64,000 bases of DNA from Arthrinium phaeospermum (Eukaryota; Ascomycota; Sordariomycetes; Amphisphaeriales; Apiosporaceae), in the NCBI GenBank assembly GCA_006503535.1, contig QYRS01000002.1:2480001-2544000 (forward strand), in the 5' to 3' direction. Positions 58,931 to 64,000 of this stretch are shown here, one piece after another (the first letter of the stretch is position 1; every line of letters starts with the position of its first letter). The translations under genes were made by a program, and so were the position numbers. The notes under the pieces are model-generated. The model made no database searches. It had not been told where the DNA came from and was given only the letters and a program-made list of their open reading frames with translations.

Positions 58931-59726
58931 CTAGCCCGTCATGGCGACGTCGTCATCGTCGGCATCGCCCCGTGCCTGCCGCGACTCCATCTCGAGCTGA
59001 TCGTTAGGGTCGGCAGCCTCGTCGTCGTGACTCTGCCGGGCCGAGCCTGCCGCGCCGCCGCCCAGCATGCCGGCGATATTGGCGCTGCCGTTCAGGCTGG
59101 ACCGGCTGCCGTTAGACTTGTGCTTCTTAGCACTGCTGCCGTTGGCCACGGGGAGCTCCTGCTGGACGCTGCCGTTGGCGTCATTCTTGGCCCGCTCACC
59201 GCGCAGCGTCGCGCGCGTGGCAGCAGCAGCGGCCTTAATGTCCCGGAACTTGACAGTCTTGGGGACGACATCCTCCAGGAACTCTAGGTTGTCCTGGTGA
59301 TGGACAGCGCTGGCTAATGAGGTGTCAGATGCCATTCACATACTTCTTTCTTCACGAAACGTGGAGCGGGAATCGCATACCAATGTCCTTGTATTGGATA
59401 TTGCGCCTAGGTTTGCGCTCTGTCTTGGCTTGCTTGAGAGCCTCTTCGGCAATGTGCTGAACAAACATCTCCTGCAAAGGATGTTAGGTCTCGCCTGGCG
59501 AAAATGACGGCACGAAGACTTACTGCAGCTAGGCATATCACGAATGCTGCATTGTTAGAGCAGATGTTGATATCTTGGTCTTGGGCAATGATCTTCTTCA
59601 CTCTTGAGACTGCGGAAAAGGTCAGTATAATTTGATCATGCCTGGGATATTGCTCGACTCACGTGGCAATTGCGTTTGCCCAGTCACCTCCTTTCTAGGG
59701 GGGATAGCCGTGGTGTTGTAAGGCAT
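58931..59726 (-). CDS. histone-fold protein, DNA polymerase epsilon subunit Dpb3/CHRAC-like
   Basis: Exons 59663-59726, 59524-59609, 59381-59471 and 58931-59313 encode 207 residues; the introns are 52-67 bp and all phases agree. Residues 19-110 form an H2A/NF-YC type histone fold: TGQTQLPLSRVKKIIAQD, then CSNNAAFVICLAAEMFVQHIAEEA and RKPRRNIQYKDIASAVHHQDNLEFLEDVVP. This matches the Dpb3 (Pol epsilon)/CHRAC group rather than HAP5, which has a different core. Such proteins pair with a Dpb4-type partner and act in DNA replication or chromatin remodelling. The tail is rich in Asn/Gly/Ser and Asp, as expected for a disordered end. I chose the start at 59726 (MPYNTTAIPP), because the longer upstream frame is leader-like. 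Confidence 0.88.
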
Positions 59727-60692
59727 GGTGAGAGAGGCTTCCGTGGAACAAAAATGCAGCGTCCCGATCAAATGGTATTGACACAAAACAGGCTGGTGCG
59801 AGACCAAGTAGTAGTAGGTATGTTGTATGAAATGAGTGTAGTGGAATTGAAGATGGATTGGCCGCCGCAAGTACCTGTTGAAGCGCGAGGGTTAGTGCTT
59901 TAAACTTCCGACTTTTTTAACTTTGGCTCAATTGCTTCAGGAACGCAACCCCCAATTTCTAAGGCTGGGAGCAGCGAGTGCAGTCAACCACAAATCTTCG
60001 TTGAGGTCACTGATTCTCTTTTTTTTTTCTACCGTGGGAAAGAGCGACCATCGACCTATATATTGCGTATTGCGGCGAAAAGGCCATGCTTTTCATTGAC
60101 AGGCGGCCCAGATGGAGGTCAAATAGGTCTTTTTGAACACAATCGAGCCTATATCATGGCCTGGTCTCATGCATTGGACTAGCATCAACTTACGGAAATA
60201 GGCGAGCTGAGGTTTTCGTGATGATATTACTCCTGAAAGCGTCGTCGTTCGGGGTAGTCTCGAGTGCGGTCTGGCATGAAATGGCATGGAATGAAGACGC
60301 GTGACGATTTAAGGAGACGCGATCCCCATTAAACTCTGGCACTGGAGGTGCTTGCTTGGCAGAAGAGACCGAATGTTTGGTCGCCAAGCAAGCCAAGCGT
60401 AAGACAGCGCCAAGCCTGGGAGGGGCACCCCTAGCCAAGCTCCGGGCGAGCTGGTCTAGGCTTCCATCAGAGGGTACCATCCATGGATTTCACTGCATTG
60501 CATCAAATGCCAACCCGGAACCCATCCACCAATCGATCGAATTACGTAGGAGAATGAGCAACTCCCGACTTTGATACGATACATACACCTCTTCCCAGAC
60601 CTCAAGTAGCGAACCCCCATTCGAAAATCGACCCGCCTCGACTTGCTGGGTCCTATTCTTCGTACAAGAACCATGGTGCAGGACCCTATGCG
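59727..60692. promoter_or_regulatory. divergent promoter region
   Basis: A 966-bp gap between the minus-strand histone-fold gene and the plus-strand ClC gene, holding both promoters. A T-rich run lies at about 60019-60030. No specific site could be assigned. Confidence 0.5.
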
Positions 60693-63354
60693 ATGAGTTC
60701 ACGAACAACCTCGTTTTCCGCAGCTCCACTCACCCGCCGGCCGTCCTCTCTCACCAGTCGCCTTTCCTTTGCTGTCTCAACCGCCGAGCGCGGCGAAGGC
60801 CACGATGCGCCCGCAGCGCAGCAGATAGACGAAGAGATCGCTGAAATCAAGCGGTACGAGGTATGTGTTGTCGCCCTTTGCGGGCCCACGCGCCGATCGT
60901 CCCAAGCTGCTCCGCAATCTTGCTAACGTGCATTTGCCTCCAGGACTTTACCACGATCGGTATGCGCCATGAAGCTCGCTCGCGAGGGGATACCACGATA
61001 CTGACAAGCCATCGACAGACTGGGTGCAAGATGCCGCACGCGAACAACTGCGACGGAAAGCGAAACGGCGCAAGAATGCCGGCCTCTTCGACAACGGCCA
61101 GGTGACCTGGCGACATCGAGTGGCCGAATCCTACGATGCGGCTCAGGGATGGATCGTCGTAACCCTCATTGGTGCCGCCATCGGTTTCAATGCGGCGTTC
61201 CTCAATATCATTACAGAGTGGCTATCCGATATCAAGACGGGCTACTGCACGACGGGCTTCTACCTAAACGAGAACTTTTGCTGCTGGGGCGAAGACAATG
61301 GTTGCGCCGACTGGCACCCTTGGACCGGCTTCGGGCCCGCCAACTATGTGATCTATATTCTCTTTGGCACGTTCTTCGCCTGCCTCTCGGCGACTCTCGT
61401 CAAGTCGTTTGCGCCCTACGCTGCCGGATCAGGTATATCCGAGATCAAATGCATCATCGCCGGATTCGTCATGAAGGGGTTTCTCGGCCTCTGGACGCTC
61501 ATTATCAAGTCGATTGCGCTTCCCCTCGCCATTGGATCGGGTCTTTCGGTTGGAAAGGAAGGTCCCAGCGTACACTATGCCGTTTGCACGGGCAATGTCA
61601 TCTCTAGGCTCTTCGAGAAGTATGCGCGCAATGCCTCCAAGACACGCGAGATCCTCAGCGCCTGCGCAGCTGCCGGTGTGGCTGTTGCTTTTGGAAGTCC
61701 GATTGGCGGCGTGCTCTTCTCTTTGGAAGAGATGTCAAACTACTTCCCGCTTAAAACGCTGTGGAGGAGTTACTTCTGTGCTCTAGTTGCCACCGCTGTT
61801 TTGGCCGCCATGAACCCTTTCCGAACCGGCCAACTTGTCATGTTTCAGGTCCACTATGATCGATCATGGCACTTTTTTGAGGTATTCTTCTACATCATAC
61901 TTGGCGTTTTTGGAGGCTTGTATGGCGCTTTTGTTATGAAGTGGAATCTGCGAGTCCAGGCGTTCCGGAAGAAGTACTTGACCAAATACGCCGTTCTGGA
62001 AGCGACATTGTTGGCGGCGGGTACCGCCATCATTTGCTATCCCAACGTATTCTTGCGCATCGACATGACGGAAAGCATGGAGATTCTGTTTTTGGAATGT
62101 GAGGGCGCAGAGGATTACCAGGGGCTCTGTGAAAACGACAGGCGCTGGAGTAATATCCTTTCTCTGCTACTTGCGACGGTCATCCGAATATTCCTGGTCA
62201 TCATATCCTATGGCTGTAAAGTCCCAGCGGGTATCTTCGTCCCATCTATGGCCATTGGTGCTTCCTTCGGGCGAACTATTGGAATAATAGTTCAGGCGCT
62301 TCACGACTCTTACCCGCAAAGCGTCTTCTTTGCCTCTTGCCTACCCGATCTACCTTGCATTACCCCTGGAACATATGCATTTCTAGGCGCCGCAGCTGCT
62401 CTCAGCGGCATCATGCACATCACCGTCTCTGTTGTCGTCATCATGTTCGAACTCACAGGGGCGCTTGATTATATTCTGCCCACCATGATTGTGGTTGGCG
62501 TTACCAAAGCCGTGTCTGAAATCTTCGGTAAAGGGGGTATCGCGGACCGTATGATCTGGTTTAGTGGATTTCCCTTCCTCGACAACAAAGAAGACCACAA
62601 CTTCGGGGTACCCGTCCAATCGGTCATGACCAATGACATTGTCACCATTCCAATCCAAGGCATGACGCTGCAATCAGTGGAAGATCTGCTCTCGCAGCCC
62701 AAGTACCAAGGTTTCCCTATAGTAGAGGATGTAAACACGAGGATACTTGTAGGCTACATCGGACGTACAGAACTCCGCTACGCCATCGACCGGCTCCGGC
62801 GCGAGCGCCAGATCACCATCAGCCCGCAGGCCAAGTGCTCCTTCTCGCCCTCCAACGTCGCGGGCGCCATCCCCGTGACGCCGACCGTGACGGTGTCCAA
62901 CACGGACTACAACATCTCCTCGTCGGCGTCGACCATCGACTTCAGCCGCTACGTGGACCCCACACCAGTCATGGTGCACCCGCGCCTGCCGCTCGAGACG
63001 GTCATGGACATGTTCCGCAAGATCGGTCCGCGCGTCATTCTGATCGAGTACCACGGCCGCCTGGCCGGCTTGGTCACGGTCAAGGACTGCCTGAAATACC
63101 AGTTCAAGGTCGAGGCGGCCGAGAACCCGCACGCGAGCCACGACGTCCAGAAGGGCAACGAGGTGCTCTGGGGCTGGATCCAGACCGCGGGGTTCTGGGT
63201 CTCGGGCAAGCTGACCAGCGCCAGCGGCGGCCGCATCCGGCTCGGTAGTACGGAGATCCAGGGCGCGGGTCGGCCGCATGCGGGCAGAGGGGGCATCATG
63301 GACGGAGATGAAGACCTGGGCGATGAGGGCGGCGTGGAGTTGGAGAATAGGTAA
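60693..63354 (+). CDS. ClC-type chloride/proton exchanger (Gef1-like)
   Basis: Exons 60693-60860, 60944-60959 and 61019-63354 encode 839 residues; exon 2 is only 16 nt but is fixed by phase. About ten membrane helices start near residue 105. Family signatures are GSGISE near 198 (usually GSGIPE), GKEGPSVH near 240 with the gating Glu, and GVLFSLEE, whose Glu matches the proton glutamate of exchangers. Two CBS domains follow the membrane part (about 593-655 and 706-760), with GYIGRTEL and GLVTVKDCL. By analogy with yeast Gef1 it would balance charge and chloride in Golgi or endosomal compartments. The N-terminal 100 residues are Ser/Arg-rich and cytosolic. The C-terminus is Gly-rich and acidic. 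Confidence 0.93.
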
Positions 63355-63582
63355 CATGTTCTTTTATAGAGATTTATAGATTTTATAGCATAGGTGTTAC
63401 CACTCGGATATCAAGACAATTTTATATACTTTTCTTTTCGTGTCGAACTTTACTATACGATCGCAGTCCAAGTTTCTTTCTGTAACGGAAATCAGTGTGC
63501 GTACTGCGAAAGTCAGGTGGATGGTAAAAAAAAGTCTAGGTATTGAGGCTTTCTAATCTAGGTCTGGAAAGTCTACCCAGTA
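63355..63582. other. intergenic region between converging genes
   Basis: A short AT-rich gap with the shared 3' ends of the ClC gene and the membrane protein gene. Nothing else was recognised. Confidence 0.5.
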
Positions 63583-64000
63583 CTACAACTCTTCGGACTC
63601 CAGATCTCCAATAATCGCCACGTCCTCTTCATCATCCTCATCCTTCTCAACCCTAGGCACGGTCTCATCGACCTGTGCCGCCGCGCCAACCGCCGCGACA
63701 CCGCCGGCCGCGATGCCAGCCGCGATCGCATTCTCCGCGCCGTCATCATAGCGAGGCTGCTGCTGTTGCTGGCCGAGCAGAGGCTGCTCTGACGAGGACT
63801 CCTCGCTGGCGGAAGCCGTGCCAGCATCGTCGCCGGTGCCCTCGTCCTTGCGGCCGATGATGACGTTGCCGGCGACGAGCATGGCGGCGCCGAGCCACCA
63901 GAGCGGGGGCAGGAACTCGGCGAAGATGGCGAAGCCCAGGACGGCTGTGATGACGAAGTTGGCCGACGTGTTCATGATGGACACCTGCGTCGTGGAGCTG
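63583..64000 (-). CDS. EamA/TMEM42-like membrane protein, C-terminal part
   Basis: The gene runs off the window at 64000, so only its last 135 or so residues are visible and its start is unknown. The frame stays open to the window edge. Two hydrophobic helices (NFVITAVLGFAIFAEF and LWWLGAAMLVAGNVII) end a drug/metabolite-transporter fold of the EamA or TMEM42 kind. A Ser/Glu/Gln-rich cytosolic tail with QPLLGQQQQQ and an acidic end (DEDDEEDVAIIGDLESEEL) follows. Substrate and localisation are unknown; the acidic dileucine-like signals would fit a Golgi or endosomal membrane. Confidence 0.65.
   Translation of the reverse strand, partial: SSTTQVSIMNTSANFVITAVLGFAIFAEFLPPLWWLGAAMLVAGNVIIGRKDEGTGDDAGTASASEESSSEQPLLGQQQQQPRYDDGAENAIAAGIAAGGVAAVGAAAQVDETVPRVEKDEDDEEDVAIIGDLESEEL

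Noticed and set aside
1..64000. Transposons, CRISPR arrays, rRNA
   Set aside because: No transposase or reverse transcriptase motif, no long terminal or inverted repeats, no spaced direct repeats and no rRNA-like sequence were seen.

Overview
The window comes from a filamentous ascomycete (Pezizomycotina). Most genes are split by short introns of 52-120 bp, with a few longer ones up to 212 bp, bounded by GTRAGT-type donors and YAG acceptors. Fungal families recur: a Zn2Cys6 regulator, several P450s, a highly reducing polyketide synthase, a fungal-type ClC channel and a BTB protein. Wide intergenic stretches with TACATGTA-like and ACCTACCTA-like motifs fit a Sordariomycete, but that placement is inference. 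I see no tRNA, rRNA, CRISPR array or intact transposon.

Left part (1-30 kb): gene-poor. It holds a cyclin-box protein (minus strand, 1470-2489), a 14-kb near-desert, a Zn2Cys6 transcription factor (17.1-19.4 kb), a second desert with a perfect 127-bp tandem duplication near 22 kb, a RING-finger protein (25.6-26.7 kb) and a conserved fungal protein of unknown function (28.6-29.8 kb). Hidden in the first desert, at 7989-8858, is a seven-exon gene that no single open frame reveals. Its spliced 95-residue product carries 22 consecutive Cys-X-X triplets, one cysteine at every third residue from 10 to 73, with Asn or Asp in the third position of 17 of the 22 triplets. Two exons are only 9 and 6 nt. 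I recognise no family for it, and it is the most novel object in the window.

Middle part (30.5-56.7 kb): a polyketide gene cluster around one HR-PKS with domains KS-AT-DH-cMT-ER-KR-ACP (39404-47456, minus strand). Flanking genes are a bicovalent-type FAD-linked oxidoreductase, a CYP52-like P450 with an apparent one-base frameshift, two paralogous microsomal P450s in which Gly replaces the I-helix acid, and a fungal sulfotransferase-like protein with a C-terminal membrane segment. Less certain members are a class I glutamine amidotransferase with a mitochondrial-type leader, a BTB protein, a four-exon unknown gene and a possible exon fragment. The PKS presumably builds a reduced, possibly C-methylated chain; the P450s and flavoenzyme would oxidise it, and the sulfotransferase-like protein may conjugate or bind it. 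No thioesterase or other release enzyme is visible.

Right part (57.2-64 kb): housekeeping genes that mark the cluster edge. They are the U2 snRNP A' protein, a Dpb3/CHRAC-type histone-fold protein with an acidic repeat ORF beside it, a Gef1-type ClC chloride/proton exchanger, and the 3' end of a membrane protein that runs off the window.
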